64,000 bases of DNA. Source: Cryobacterium cheniae. Its GTDB lineage: Bacteria; Actinomycetota; Actinomycetes; Actinomycetales; Microbacteriaceae. Position numbers and translations under genes: made by a program. This document shows positions 1-9,811 of this stretch, piece by piece. The DNA lies in NCBI RefSeq assembly GCF_004403395.1, contig NZ_SOGN01000008.1, forward strand, positions 62,001 to 126,000, in the 5' to 3' direction. Below the pieces are notes generated by a model. It saw nothing but the letters and a program-made list of their open reading frames with translations. It was not told the DNA's origin and made no database searches. Every line of letters starts with the position of its first letter. The stretch's first letter is position 1.

Positions 1-2
1 CG

Positions 3-605
<603 letters not shown>

Positions 606-607
606 CC

Positions 608-1384
608 TCAGCCGGGGTGGGTGGCCGGCACCTCCGACGCGTCGACCCAGCCGCGCACCATCCGGGTGAACAGGTCCACATTCTCGATGCTCCAGACGTG
701 GTGCATGCCGGGTGCGATCCAGGTGCGGGTCTGAGGCAGCCTTGACTGCAGCAGGGGGAAGCTGTTCCGGACGAGACGAGACTCCCGTTCGCCGGCCACC
801 GCCAGCAGAGGCCCGTGGTAGCGCCCCAGCCCCTCCGGGGCTCCGCCGCGGCTCACATCGTCGAACACGCGCCGGGCGTTGTCTGTTCGGATGCGCAGGC
901 CATGTTCCACGAACAGGTCCACCGCGTCGGCGGGCAGACCGAAGGCCTTCGCCTGGGCCCGCCAATACCAGGCCCTGTCCCAGAGCGGCAGTTGCAGCGT
1001 GTTCAGGAACCGCGCGGCACCGTGCACACCACTGAGCGGCACCCCGGACACCAGGCATGAGCGCAGCACTCCCGGGTTCCGGGCCATCACGTGGGTGGCA
1101 ACCAGCCCGCCCAGGGAGAGCCCCACCAGGTGGGCCCGGCCGCCGCGCGCGTGGCCTGCGATGAGACCGGCCACGTCGTCGGCGGACTGCCCGAGGGAGA
1201 GCCAGTCCTCCTCGGTCCGGTCGCCGAAACCGGGCAGATCGGGGGTGAGCAGGTGCCGATCCGGCATACCCTCCACCTGGGGCTGCCAGGACCAGGAGGC
1301 CACGGTGCCGCCGTGCAGGAACACGATCGTGTCGGTCCCTGCCGTGTCCTCGCCGTGTTCCAGGGGATAGCGGTGACTGCTCAT
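608..1384 (-). CDS. Alpha/beta hydrolase
   Basis: A 258-residue single-domain alpha/beta-hydrolase fold enzyme. It has an oxyanion-type HGG near residues 24-26, a nucleophile elbow GLSLGG with Ser90, and a candidate catalytic histidine at 228 or 229 (GMHHVW). The acid residue is not obvious; Glu200 or Glu202 sits where an Asp is common. The start at 1384 is chosen because its ATG overlaps the stop of the upstream padR-like gene as ATGA, implying translational coupling. An in-frame start 30 bp further upstream exists but lies inside padR. It is co-transcribed with the PadR regulator, which probably controls it. The substrate cannot be inferred. Confidence 0.82.
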   Translation of the reverse strand: MSSHRYPLEHGEDTAGTDTIVFLHGGTVASWSWQPQVEGMPDRHLLTPDLPGFGDRTEEDWLSLGQSADDVAGLIAGHARGGRAHLVGLSLGGLVATHVMARNPGVLRSCLVSGVPLSGVHGAARFLNTLQLPLWDRAWYWRAQAKAFGLPADAVDLFVEHGLRIRTDNARRVFDDVSRGGAPEGLGRYHGPLLAVAGERESRLVRNSFPLLQSRLPQTRTWIAPGMHHVWSIENVDLFTRMVRGWVDASEVPATHPG

Positions 1385-1926
1385 CCGAGGGCCTCCTTCG
1401 TCTCGTTCAGCCACGCGAGTTCCGCCTCGGCATGGAGGATGCCGTTCCGCAGCGTGGCGAAGCGCAGCCTACGCCCGAGGTCGTCCGGTGCACGATCATC
1501 GGGCTCGCGGTGGGTTTGGTCCTGCTCGGCGACGGAACGCAGTCCGGCCAGCATCGCGATGGCCTGGCTGCGCCGGGCCCGCAGCACCGCCCGGGTGGCC
1601 GGCACCCCCAGCGTTCCGACGAAGAACAGCCGCATCAGGAACGCGTCGTGCGGAGTCTCCGGCTCCAGGGGTGACCGCAGCCAGTCGTTCAGGGCCGCAC
1701 GGCCGGCCGGGGTGATGTGGTGCTCGCGCCGGTCGGGGCGCCCGTCCTGCGGGATGACCTCGACCTCGGCGAGGCCGTCGGCGACCAGTGCCGCGAGCGT
1801 GCGGTAGATCTGGGATTGGTCGGCCGACCAGAAATGGGCGACGGATGCCTCGATGCTCTTTTTGAGGTCGTAGCCCGTCATCGGTGCGAGGTCCAGGATC
1901 CCGAGAAGGGCGATTTTGAGCGACAT
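1381..1926 (-). CDS. PadR family transcriptional regulator
   Basis: A winged-helix regulator of about 181 residues. The N terminus MSLKIALLGILDL, the segment MTGYDLKKSIE and the wing (REHHITPAGRAAL) are typical of PadR; the C-terminal helical half would dimerise. PadR proteins usually repress adjacent detoxification or transport genes and respond to small aromatic or amphipathic ligands; the ligand here is unknown. The start is placed at 1926 because PadR proteins normally begin with MSLK; upstream in-frame starts at 1932 and 1944 are possible. It forms a two-gene operon with the hydrolase that overlaps its 3' end. The short palindrome ATGTACAT at 1925-1932 covers the start codon, but I cannot show it is an operator. 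Confidence 0.85.
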   Translation of the reverse strand: MSLKIALLGILDLAPMTGYDLKKSIEASVAHFWSADQSQIYRTLAALVADGLAEVEVIPQDGRPDRREHHITPAGRAALNDWLRSPLEPETPHDAFLMRLFFVGTLGVPATRAVLRARRSQAIAMLAGLRSVAEQDQTHREPDDRAPDDLGRRLRFATLRNGILHAEAELAWLNETKEALG

Positions 1927-2058
1927 GTACATATTGGACCACACCTATACAGGACTACGCAAGTATCATTTTTCTCGCAAATGCCCCTCTATCGGGGGTC
2001 TCCCAAACCCACTGTGGGGGCACGGACGCACCATCCGTTTCAGTACTCTGGAGAGGCA

Positions 2059-3603
2059 GTGCTTGTCTTTGTAGGCCGGGCTGGATTGCTGCTCGGTGTT
2101 CGTGAGGGGACGTACCCAGGTTTGCTGTTGGAAGCGGCGGTTCTATCGCTCTCCCTGGCTCTCAACGGAGCCAGTGAGACCTTTGGAGTACACGCACTCA
2201 GCAACACGGTACAGGGGCAGCCGGTGCCGAACCGGGGTGCCGAACCCGCTGCGACCGAACCGCTGTGGCTGAACCTGTCGGCGCGGAACGGCACCTCCGT
2301 CGGGGTGCCCGTCGCCGGCGACCCGATGGTGTCCGCGCAACCGATCGCATCCGTCCCACGGTCCAGCACGGTCGCCACTCTCGCATCCGTGCGGGGGATG
2401 ACCGGCGCCAACCTGCTGGCCGGCCTGTCCACCCTCACGGTCGCCGATCTGACCGCGTTCGTGCAGCAGGCCCCCGGCCAGGTCGACGCCCTGCTGACGG
2501 CGCCGCCCGCAGCCTCCGCGGTGGCCGGCCTCTGGACCGAACTCGGCGCTGCCGAGCGGTCCGCGCTGCTGGCGGCCGCACCCAAGCTCGTCGGCAACCT
2601 GGAGGGCGTCCCCTTCCGGGAGCGAGGCCGCGCCAACGCCCGCTACCTCACGCAGCGCCTGGCCGACGTCTCACAGAGGCTGGCCGACGCACCCGACGCA
2701 CCCGACGCACCCGACGCACCCGACGCACTCGACGCAAACGACGCAAACGAGCGCACGGTGCTCACCCGGGAACTAACCGTCCTGCTTCAGGTCAAGGCGG
2801 CACTGCGCACCCCCGACGGCGCACCCCGCCGGTCCCTGATCCTCCTCGACCCGACAGGCGGCGGGCGTGCCGCGATCGCCCTCGGCAACCCGGATACCGC
2901 CGATTTCGTCTCCTATCTGGTGCCCGGTATGAACTACACGGTCGAGCAGCAGATCGTCAACTGGACCGACACGGCCGACGCCGTGTACACGGAGCAGATC
3001 GATGTGCTGCGCGGGCAGGCCGCCGCCGGGCAGGCACTGACGGGCAAGTTCGACGCCGAAGTCGCCGGCGTCGCCACGATCGCCTGGATCGGCTATGAGA
3101 CACCCCACTTGTTCAACGTGGGTGGGACGGGCCTGGCGGAGGCCGGCGCCGACTTCCTGGAACAGTCGGCACTCGGCATCGAAGCCGATCGCGGCACGCG
3201 TCAGCCCTTCGTTTCCGTGCTCGCGCACTCGTACGGATCAACCGTGGCACTCACGGCACTGGCCCGCGGCACCTTCGGGGTGGACGCCCTGGTGCTGGTG
3301 GGCTCCCCGGGCAGCCAGGTGCAGTCCGTGGACAGCCTGAGTGTCGCGCCGGGCAACGTCTACGTGGGCAGTGCCGACTGGGACCCGACCGTGAACAGCG
3401 CGTTCTTCGGCAGCGACCCCGGTGCCGCATCCTACGGCGCGAAGGCCCTCGGCGTCTCCGGCGGGCACGACCGGGTCACCGGCTCCCGGTTGACCGGATC
3501 GGTCGGCCACAACGCCTATTTCGACCGGGGCAGCGAGTCCCTGCACAACATGGCGCTGATCGGAACCGGCAACGCGGATCTTGTCACCGACGGCTCCGAA
3601 TAG
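2059..3603 (+). CDS. DUF1023-type alpha/beta hydrolase
   Basis: The C-terminal two-thirds matches the actinobacterial DUF1023 alpha/beta-hydrolase family: AAPKLVGNLEGVPF, then LILLDPTGGGRAAIALG, a nucleophile elbow LAHSYGS, and a possible catalytic histidine in VGHNAYFD. Such proteins are usually exported or WXG-linked esterases of unknown substrate. A run of Asp-Ala-Pro repeats sits in a linker near the middle. The N terminus is uncertain. I place GTG at 2059 behind GGAGAGG, but ATG 1981 is in frame, and the true start could be further in, since the first 60 or so residues look unlike the family and the DNA there is less GC-rich. It is monocistronic and precedes gatC by a short gap. Confidence 0.7.
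   Translation: MLVFVGRAGLLLGVREGTYPGLLLEAAVLSLSLALNGASETFGVHALSNTVQGQPVPNRGAEPAATEPLWLNLSARNGTSVGVPVAGDPMVSAQPIASVPRSSTVATLASVRGMTGANLLAGLSTLTVADLTAFVQQAPGQVDALLTAPPAASAVAGLWTELGAAERSALLAAAPKLVGNLEGVPFRERGRANARYLTQRLADVSQRLADAPDAPDAPDAPDALDANDANERTVLTRELTVLLQVKAALRTPDGAPRRSLILLDPTGGGRAAIALGNPDTADFVSYLVPGMNYTVEQQIVNWTDTADAVYTEQIDVLRGQAAAGQALTGKFDAEVAGVATIAWIGYETPHLFNVGGTGLAEAGADFLEQSALGIEADRGTRQPFVSVLAHSYGSTVALTALARGTFGVDALVLVGSPGSQVQSVDSLSVAPGNVYVGSADWDPTVNSAFFGSDPGAASYGAKALGVSGGHDRVTGSRLTGSVGHNAYFDRGSESLHNMALIGTGNADLVTDGSE
2691..2750 (+). repeat. 9-bp tandem repeat in the DUF1023 gene
   Basis: About five units of GACGCACCC followed by degenerate units encode repeated Asp-Ala-Pro, then Asp-Ala-Leu and Asp-Ala-Asn. 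The unit is a multiple of three, so length variation is tolerated in this linker. Confidence 0.88.
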
Positions 3604-3622
3604 AATTGGGGGATCCACCCCC
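3601..3622 (+). promoter_or_regulatory. Candidate gatC promoter -10 and leader hairpin
   Basis: TAGAAT at 3601-3606 resembles the -10 boxes elsewhere in the window and overlaps the stop of the previous gene. It is followed by a GGGGG/CCCCC stem (3608-3612 with 3618-3622) at the probable transcription start. No convincing -35 box is seen. Confidence 0.4.
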
Positions 3623-3641
3623 GACGATCGTACGGAGCAAC

Positions 3642-3938
3642 ATGTCTGAAATCACGGCCGAGCAGGTTGCCCATTTGGCCAACCTTGCCCGGATCGACCT
3701 CAGCTCGGAGGAGATCGCCCGCCTCACGACCGAACTCGGTCAGATCGTTGACTCGGTCGCGAAGGTCGCCGAAGTGGCCACGCCGGATGTGCCGGCGACG
3801 AGCCACCCGATGCCGCTGACCAATGTCTTCCGCGCCGACACGGTTGTCCCCTCACTCTCGGTCGAGCAGGCGCTCTCCGGAGCCCCCGACCGGGACGGCG
3901 ACAAGTTCCGCGTGCCCGCAATCCTGGACGAGGAGTAA
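3642..3938 (+). CDS. gatC: Asp-tRNA(Asn)/Glu-tRNA(Gln) amidotransferase subunit C
   Basis: The 98-residue GatC subunit stabilises the GatA-GatB interface in the heterotrimer that converts Glu-tRNA(Gln), and often Asp-tRNA(Asn), to the amidated form. It shows the family pattern VAHLANLARIDLSSEE and the C-terminal FRVPAILDEE. The start at 3642 has GGAG 5 nt upstream; the longer in-frame start at 3606 would add an unrelated segment. It begins the gatCAB operon, and its last codons contain the gatA ribosome-binding site. Confidence 0.96.
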   Translation: MSEITAEQVAHLANLARIDLSSEEIARLTTELGQIVDSVAKVAEVATPDVPATSHPMPLTNVFRADTVVPSLSVEQALSGAPDRDGDKFRVPAILDEE

Positions 3939-3941
3939 CCC

Positions 3942-5480
3942 ATGACCAACCTGATCAAGCGCTCTGCCGCCGACCTCTCCGAGCTGCTTGCCGATCGGTC
4001 CGTCAGCTCCGTCGAGGTGACCCAGGCCCACCTGGACCAGATCGCGGCCATCGAAACCGGGGTGCACGCGTTCCTCCACGTGGCCGGAGATGCCGCGCTG
4101 GCCGCAGCCGCCCGCATCGACGCCCGGCGTGCCGCCGGTGAGGTGCTCGGTCCGCTCGCCGGGGTGCCCATCGCCATCAAGGATGTGCTCGCCACCATCG
4201 ACATGCCGTCGACCGCCGGTTCGAGGATTCTGGAGGGCTGGATCCCCCCGTACGACGCCACCGTGGTGCGGCGCGTGCGCGACGCCGGACTGATTCCCCT
4301 CGGCAAGACCAACATGGACGAGTTCGCGATGGGCTCGTCGACCGAGTTCTCCGCGTACGGCCCGACGCACAATCCCTGGGACTTCGACCGGATCCCCGGT
4401 GGTTCCGGCGGTGGCTCCGCGGCCGCCGTCAGCTCCTTCGAAGCCCCGCTGGCACTCGGCAGCGACACCGGCGGCTCGATTCGCCAGCCGGCCGCCGTCA
4501 CCGGTTCGGTCGGCGTCAAGCCCACCTACGGCGGCGTGTCCCGCTACGGTTCGATCGCTCTCGCATCCTCTCTGGACCAGGTCGGTCCGGTGACCCGTAC
4601 GGTGCTCGACGCCGCCCTGCTGCACGACGTGATCGGCGGGCACGACCCGCTCGACTCGACGTCGCTCACGGACACCTGGCCGTCGATGGCCGCCGCCGCG
4701 CGCGCCGGTCTCGCGGACGGAGCACTCAAGGGAGTGCGGGTCGGTGTGGTCAAGGAACTCGGTGGCGACGGATTCCAGGCCGGTGTCGCACAGCGCTTCA
4801 CCGAAACCCTGGCGCTGCTCGCCGCCGCGGGCGCCGAGATCGTCGAGGTCTCCGCCCCCAACTTCGAGTATGCGATCGCGGCCTACTACCTGATTCTGCC
4901 GGCCGAGGCGTCGAGCAACCTGGCACGGTTCGACTCGGTGCGCTTCGGCATCCGGGTCAACCCGGAAGACGGCCCGCTGACCAGCGAACGGGTCATGGCG
5001 GCCACGCGCGACGCGGGCTTCGGTCCCGAGGTCAAGCGCCGCATCATCCTCGGCACCTACGCCCTCAGCGCCGGCTACTACGACGCCTACTACGGCAGCG
5101 CGCAGAAGGTGCGCACGCTGATCCAGCGGGACTTCGACGCGGCCTTCGCGAAGGTCGACGTGCTGGTGTCGCCGAGTGCGCCGACCACCGCGTTCAAGTT
5201 CGGCGAGAAGATGGCCGACCCGATGGCGATGTACCTGAACGACGTCACGACGATCCCGGCCAACCTGGCCGGCATCCCCGGCATGAGCCTGCCGATGGGT
5301 CTGGCACCCGAAGACGGGCTGCCGGTAGGCCTGCAGATCATGGCGCCAGCGAAAATGGATGCCCGTCTCTACAGTTTCGGAGCCGCCGTCGAGGCGCTGC
5401 TCGAAGCATCCTGGGGGCACACGCTTCTCAGCCAGGCGCCGGAACTGGCGCCGAAAGAAATCACAGAGGGAGCCGTCTGA
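3942..5480 (+). CDS. gatA: Asp-tRNA(Asn)/Glu-tRNA(Gln) amidotransferase subunit A
   Basis: The 512-residue glutaminase subunit releases ammonia from glutamine and channels it to GatB. The amidase-signature Ser-cisSer-Lys triad is intact: Lys80 (GVPIAIKDV), Ser155 (PGGSGGGS) and nucleophile Ser179 ([12 protein letters not shown]). The length is normal for the family. GGAG in the end of gatC serves as its ribosome-binding site, and its stop overlaps the gatB start as ATGA. It is cytoplasmic and essential in organisms lacking glutaminyl-tRNA synthetase. Confidence 0.98.
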   Translation: MTNLIKRSAADLSELLADRSVSSVEVTQAHLDQIAAIETGVHAFLHVAGDAALAAAARIDARRAAGEVLGPLAGVPIAIKDVLATIDMPSTAGSRILEGWIPPYDATVVRRVRDAGLIPLGKTNMDEFAMGSSTEFSAYGPTHNPWDFDRIPGGSGGGSAAAVSSFEAPLALGSDTGGSIRQPAAVTGSVGVKPTYGGVSRYGSIALASSLDQVGPVTRTVLDAALLHDVIGGHDPLDSTSLTDTWPSMAAAARAGLADGALKGVRVGVVKELGGDGFQAGVAQRFTETLALLAAAGAEIVEVSAPNFEYAIAAYYLILPAEASSNLARFDSVRFGIRVNPEDGPLTSERVMAATRDAGFGPEVKRRIILGTYALSAGYYDAYYGSAQKVRTLIQRDFDAAFAKVDVLVSPSAPTTAFKFGEKMADPMAMYLNDVTTIPANLAGIPGMSLPMGLAPEDGLPVGLQIMAPAKMDARLYSFGAAVEALLEASWGHTLLSQAPELAPKEITEGAV

Positions 5481-6985
5481 TGAAGAAGGCCGAACTGATG
5501 GACTACGACAAGGCCCTGGAGCTGTTCGAGCCGGTGCTCGGCTTCGAGGTGCACGTCGAGCTCAACACCAAGACCAAGATGTTCTGCGGCTGCGCGAACG
5601 AATTCGGCCAGGGTGCCAACACCAACACCTGCCCCACCTGCCTGGGTCTTCCCGGCGGGCTGCCGCAGGTGAATGCGCAGGCCATTGAGTCGAGCATCCG
5701 TCTGGGGCTCGCCCTCGGCTGTGAGATCGCGGAGTACTCGCGGTTCGCGCGCAAGAACTACTTCTACCCGGACACGGCGAAGAACTTCCAGACCTCGCAG
5801 TACGACGAGCCGATCGCGTTCGACGGTCAGCTCACCATCGAACTAGAAAGCGGACGTCTGGTCACGGTCGACATCGAGCGCGCCCACATGGAGGACGACG
5901 CCGGCAAGCTCACCCACGTTGGTGGGGCGACCGGTCGCATCCAGGGTGCCGACTACTCGCTGGTCGACTACAACCGCGGCGGCGTGCCGCTGGTCGAGAT
6001 CGTCACCCAGATGATCGAGGGCGGCGAGGCGGACTCGCCCGAGATCGGCCGCACCTATGTCGCCGCCATCCGCGAGATCGTGAAGGCGCTCGGCGTCTCC
6101 AACGCCCGGATGGAAGAGGGGAACGTGCGCTGCGACGCGAACGTGTCGCTCCGCCCGCGCGGCTCGAATGTGCTCGGAACGCGAACCGAGACCAAGAATG
6201 TGAACTCGCTGCGTTCGGTCGAGCGGGCCGTGCGCTACGAGATCCAGCGTCAGGCGGCGCTACTGCACGCCGGCGGAACCATCACCCAGGAGACCCGGCA
6301 CTGGCACGAGGACACCGGCATCACCTCGGCCGGTCGGCCCAAGTCCGACGCCGACGACTACCGGTACTTCCCGGAGCCGGACCTGGTACCCGTGGCCCCG
6401 TCGCGGGAATGGGTGGAAGAACTCCGCGCCACTCTGCCCGAGCCTCCCGCCGCACGCCGCAAGCGGCTCCAGGCCGACTGGGGCTTCGCCAACCTCGAAT
6501 TCCAGGATGTCGTCAACTCCGACCTCCTCGACGCCGTCGAGGCCACCATTGCGGCCGGCGCCGCGCCCCAGGCCGCCCGCAAATGGTGGACCGGTGAGGT
6601 CGCCCGCCTCGCGAACGTCTCCGGCGTCTCCGCCGACTCGCTCGTGCAGCCGGCGCAGGTCGCCGCACTGATCGAACTGGTCGTGGCCGGCACCCTGACC
6701 GACCGCCTGGCCCGTCAGGTGCTCGAGGGCGTCATCGCCGGCGAGGGCACTCCGCTCGAGGTTGTCGAGTCCCGTGGTCTCGCGGTCGTTTCCGACGACG
6801 GCGCCCTCATCGCCGCGATCGACGAGGCACTGGCCGCCCAGCCCGACGTTCTGGCGAAGATACGCGACGGCAAGGTCCAGGCGGCAGGCGCCGTGATCGG
6901 TGCCGTCATGAAGGCCATGCGCGGGCAAGCGGATGCGGCCCGCGTGCGCGAGCTCGTGCTCGAGCGTGCCGGAGCGGCCGAGTAG
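5480..6985 (+). CDS. gatB: Asp-tRNA(Asn)/Glu-tRNA(Gln) amidotransferase subunit B
   Basis: The 501-residue GatB subunit activates the carboxyl of the misacylated tRNA with ATP and transfers the ammonia delivered by GatA. The N-terminal catalytic domain begins [15 protein letters not shown] and contains the cysteine pairs CGC and CPTC; the C-terminal YqeY-like helical domain recognises the tRNA elbow. The ATG at 5480 overlaps the gatA stop; a second ATG six codons later is possible. The next gene overlaps its stop by one base, so the operon continues downstream. Confidence 0.98.
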   Translation: MKKAELMDYDKALELFEPVLGFEVHVELNTKTKMFCGCANEFGQGANTNTCPTCLGLPGGLPQVNAQAIESSIRLGLALGCEIAEYSRFARKNYFYPDTAKNFQTSQYDEPIAFDGQLTIELESGRLVTVDIERAHMEDDAGKLTHVGGATGRIQGADYSLVDYNRGGVPLVEIVTQMIEGGEADSPEIGRTYVAAIREIVKALGVSNARMEEGNVRCDANVSLRPRGSNVLGTRTETKNVNSLRSVERAVRYEIQRQAALLHAGGTITQETRHWHEDTGITSAGRPKSDADDYRYFPEPDLVPVAPSREWVEELRATLPEPPAARRKRLQADWGFANLEFQDVVNSDLLDAVEATIAAGAAPQAARKWWTGEVARLANVSGVSADSLVQPAQVAALIELVVAGTLTDRLARQVLEGVIAGEGTPLEVVESRGLAVVSDDGALIAAIDEALAAQPDVLAKIRDGKVQAAGAVIGAVMKAMRGQADAARVRELVLERAGAAE

Positions 6986-7299
6986 TGGGCCTGAGGAACA
7001 AGCGCCGGCCCGCCGCCGACGGGCACCCGGCCGCGCAGCCGGGTGCCCTCGGTGTGGGGGCGCAGGTGGTGGTGCGTTTGGACCGCGATCGGTATCCGGA
7101 CGCCATGGCCGACGACCCGAGCGGCGTGATCGTGGCGGCCGGTGAACTCCAGGGCGCGGCCCTGTACGCCCCCGTGTCCGGACGGGAAACCGTGTGGGTC
7201 GTGGAATTCGACGAACCCTTCTACGGTCTCGACGGTTCCGGCCCGCACGCGTCGGCTCGGGTGGCGCAGAGCTCACTCGAAGCTGCCCCGGAGGCGTGA
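6985..7299 (+). CDS. Small hypothetical protein downstream of gatB
   Basis: A 104-residue protein I do not recognise. A basic N terminus (GLRNKRRP) is followed by a small beta-rich domain: GAQVVVRLDRDRYPD, then SGVIVAAGELQGAALYAP, then TVWVVEFDEPFYGLDG. The pattern resembles small barrel folds, but this is only an impression. The GTG start overlaps the gatB stop (TAGTG), and its own TGA overlaps a GTG of the next gene, so it lies in a tight operon between gatB and the iron transporter. The strong GC bias at third codon positions supports real coding. Function unknown. Confidence 0.7.
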   Translation: MGLRNKRRPAADGHPAAQPGALGVGAQVVVRLDRDRYPDAMADDPSGVIVAAGELQGAALYAPVSGRETVWVVEFDEPFYGLDGSGPHASARVAQSSLEAAPEA

Positions 7300-7304
7300 A
7301 CCTC

Positions 7305-8408
7305 GTGGAACAGGGGCAGGACCGCCCGGCGACAGCGGCGGAGATCCGTCGCTGGCGCCGGTACCTCGCCGATGAACGGGCCGAAGCGAATGTGTACCGC
7401 GACCTGGCCCGGCGCCGCTCCGGCGAGGAACGCGAGATCCTGCTGGCACTGGCCGAAGCCGAAGGGCGCCACGAGGCGCACTGGCGGCACCTTCTCGGGG
7501 ACCAGGTCGGAGTGCCGCGCCGGGGCGCCGTCCGCACCCGCTTTCTGGGGTTCCTGGCCCGCCGGTTCGGATCGGTGTTCGTGCTGGCCCTCGCCCAACG
7601 CGCCGAAGCACGATCACCGTACGACGCCGACGCCGACGCCACCGAGACCATGGCCGCCGATGAGCGCATCCACGAGGAGGTCGTGCGCGGGCTTGCCGCT
7701 CGCGGCCGGCACCGGTTGGCCGGCACGTTCCGGGCCGCGGTCTTCGGGATCAACGACGGCCTGGTCAGCAACCTGGCCCTGGTGCTGGGCATCGGCGCCA
7801 CCGGAGTACCCGCCGCCACGATCCTGTTCACCGGTATCGCCGGGCTCCTTGCCGGAGCGCTCTCGATGGGTGCCGGTGAATATGTCTCGGTGCGGTCTCA
7901 GCGTGAGCTGCTCGAGGCGTCGACGCCGAATCCGGCGTCCCGGAGCGTGCTGTCCCACCTCGATCTGGCCGCGAACGAACTGACCCTGGTCTATCGCGCG
8001 CAGGGGATGTCCCCGGAGAAGGCCGAGACCCACGCGCGCGAAATTCTGCGCACGGTGGCCATCGCTACCGGACCGGTCGGCGTCAAGAAGACCGGCGGCC
8101 TGGCTCCGGCGGTGGACGAGCACGAAGCGATCGGCACGGGCATCGGCGCGGCCACGTCGAGTTTCTGTTTCTTCGCTTCCGGGGCGATCCTGCCGGTGCT
8201 GCCCTATCTGTTCGGCTTCGAGGGGATCACCGCGGTGATCATCGCCGCCGTGCTCGTGGGGCTCGCCCTGCTGGCCACCGGTGCCATCGTCGGTCTGCTG
8301 TCGGGCGGGCCGCCCTGGCGCCGCGCCATCCGTCAGCTCATCATCGGTTTCGGCGCCGCCGGCGTCACCTATCTGCTGGGTCTTCTCTTCGGAACCTCGA
8401 TCGCCTAA
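7305..8408 (+). CDS. MbfA-like ferritin-VIT1 iron exporter
   Basis: About 367 residues joining two domains. Residues 10-140 form a rubrerythrin-like ferritin domain with repeated Glu ligands (LADERAEANVYRDLA, the ExxH motif EGRH, and a second ExxH in DERIH). The C-terminal half is a VIT1/CCC1 transporter with five hydrophobic segments (FGINDGLVSNLALVLGIG, LSMGAGEYVSV, SSFCFFASGAILPVLPYL). The same fusion is known as MbfA in rhizobia, where it exports iron and protects against peroxide. GTG 7305 is preferred because GGAGG at 7290-7294 is 10 nt away; GTG 7296 overlaps the previous stop but would be only 1 nt from it. It ends the gat operon and converges on the HNH gene. Confidence 0.85.
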   Translation: MEQGQDRPATAAEIRRWRRYLADERAEANVYRDLARRRSGEEREILLALAEAEGRHEAHWRHLLGDQVGVPRRGAVRTRFLGFLARRFGSVFVLALAQRAEARSPYDADADATETMAADERIHEEVVRGLAARGRHRLAGTFRAAVFGINDGLVSNLALVLGIGATGVPAATILFTGIAGLLAGALSMGAGEYVSVRSQRELLEASTPNPASRSVLSHLDLAANELTLVYRAQGMSPEKAETHAREILRTVAIATGPVGVKKTGGLAPAVDEHEAIGTGIGAATSSFCFFASGAILPVLPYLFGFEGITAVIIAAVLVGLALLATGAIVGLLSGGPPWRRAIRQLIIGFGAAGVTYLLGLLFGTSIA

Positions 8409-8444
8409 CGCGGCTCCCGAGCCGGCCGGTAATTGAGCTGCCCC

Positions 8445-8466
8445 GGTGGTTGAGCCTGTCGAAACC
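8445..8466. repeat. REP-like palindromic element, copy 1
   Basis: A 22-bp element whose reverse complement starts GGTTTCGACAGGCTCAACC. Sequences of this type are scattered between genes of Microbacteriaceae and relatives. It lies in the 62-bp gap between two convergent genes, where it could act as a transcript end structure. Confidence 0.65.
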
Positions 8467-8470
8467 CCGC

Positions 8471-9811
8471 TCAGAACGGGGCCGGATCGCCCGAGGCCAG
8501 CGGTCGAACGGTCGGCTTCGATCCCGGCCGCTTCCCCGGCGGGCGGATGATCGTGGCCGGCTCACTGAGGGACGTGCGCCCGGTCGGCGATGTCCACTTC
8601 AGGGTTCCGTCCGGGTTGTGCGCGTAGGTGCACCGGGTCTCTGACTTGAGTGCGGGGTCGGCCGGACACAGATGCGCGAGGTTGTCGTGCTCCGTCAGCC
8701 CGTCGAACTGCCAGTCGAGGGTGTGGTCGATGTCGCACTGTGTCGCCGCACGGCGGCAGCCCGGCCACCGGCAGGTTTCGTCTCGCACCCGGAGGTACCG
8801 TCGCAGTTCTTTCGGCACCTTGTAGCGGGTGCGCCCGACCGAGAGCACCGCTCCCGTCTCCGGGTGGGTCAGGATCCGGATGAAGCCGGGTGCCCGAGCC
8901 GCGATCTCGCGTGCGGTGTCGGGGTCGATCGGTCCGTATCCCTCGAGGTGCCCGGGTGCCTCGGAGTGGCCGAGGAGCGTCATCACCGGAACGGTCACGT
9001 GCACCGAGCCCCGGATTCCCTTGCCCACTCCGGAGGCGGTGACCCCGTCGAGGATGAGGTCTTCGAAGACGTCTGCCCGCAGCTGGGTGAGTGTGCGGGT
9101 CTCGTTCGGGCCCTGCAGGCTCATCCCCATCACGGTGAGGCGGTCGTACCCGGCCTTCACCTTCTCCGCCGAGTCGAACCAGTGCAGCGAGGCCATCCCG
9201 TCGGCCTCGGGCTCGAAGATCACCTTGCGGTCGGCCACCGATTTTTGGTGCCGGGCTGTGATCGACTCCGGGTGCTGCCGTTCCCGCATGATCCGGGCCT
9301 TGTCCTTGAGGTTGGCCACGGTCAGGTGCGGGGCGGATTTCAGCAGGGCCTCTTCGAAACCGGCCAGTGCCTTGGCGGGGAGGGACCAGGCCCGGTTCAT
9401 GATCACCTGCGCGTGCCGGTAGGTGATCGACCCGTCCTGCAGTGCGGCCCGGGTGGCGGGCAGCTCGTTCATCAGGGTCTGGCTTTCGGCGATCAGGGTC
9501 TCGGTCGAGCGCACGGGCAGCCGCAGGGTGCACGCGAGTTCGGTGACGAACTCCCGTTCGGCGACCGTCGCGGCATCCCACCGGGCACGAGGCACCCCGG
9601 CCGTGATCCCGGACAAGGCCGGGGGACCTTCCCGAGCCTTGTCTTCGGCTGCCTGGGCCGCATTCCGGGCCAGGGTTTCGGCGAACCGGCGGGCCTGATC
9701 GACCTGTTCGGCCAGGCGGGCGTCGACCCGGGGGGACTCGGCCTGCGTCTCCCGGCTCGCATCGAAGTGACGACCCAGGCTCTCTAGCTGCTCACTGTAG
9801 GAGGGCTTCAT
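8471..9811 (-). CDS. DUF222 domain HNH endonuclease
   Basis: A 446-residue protein of the large DUF222/HNH family that is multicopy in Microbacteriaceae. DUF222 occupies roughly residues 20-290 (LPATRAALQDGSITYRHAQVI is diagnostic). It is followed by the HNH module: CRWPGC, then CDIDHTLDWQFDG, then HLC, with paired cysteines that would bind zinc. Biological role unsettled; proposed roles include mobile-element or competition nucleases. The start is placed at 9811 (MKPSYSEQ); ATG 9835 is in frame and neither has a clear ribosome-binding site. REP-like palindromes lie on both sides, and a second family member starts at 63443. Confidence 0.88.
   Translation of the reverse strand: MKPSYSEQLESLGRHFDASRETQAESPRVDARLAEQVDQARRFAETLARNAAQAAEDKAREGPPALSGITAGVPRARWDAATVAEREFVTELACTLRLPVRSTETLIAESQTLMNELPATRAALQDGSITYRHAQVIMNRAWSLPAKALAGFEEALLKSAPHLTVANLKDKARIMRERQHPESITARHQKSVADRKVIFEPEADGMASLHWFDSAEKVKAGYDRLTVMGMSLQGPNETRTLTQLRADVFEDLILDGVTASGVGKGIRGSVHVTVPVMTLLGHSEAPGHLEGYGPIDPDTAREIAARAPGFIRILTHPETGAVLSVGRTRYKVPKELRRYLRVRDETCRWPGCRRAATQCDIDHTLDWQFDGLTEHDNLAHLCPADPALKSETRCTYAHNPDGTLKWTSPTGRTSLSEPATIIRPPGKRPGSKPTVRPLASGDPAPF

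Noticed and set aside
1717-2058. N-terminal extension of the DUF1023 hydrolase over the padR gene
   Set aside because: The extension is antisense to padR and does not resemble the hydrolase family.
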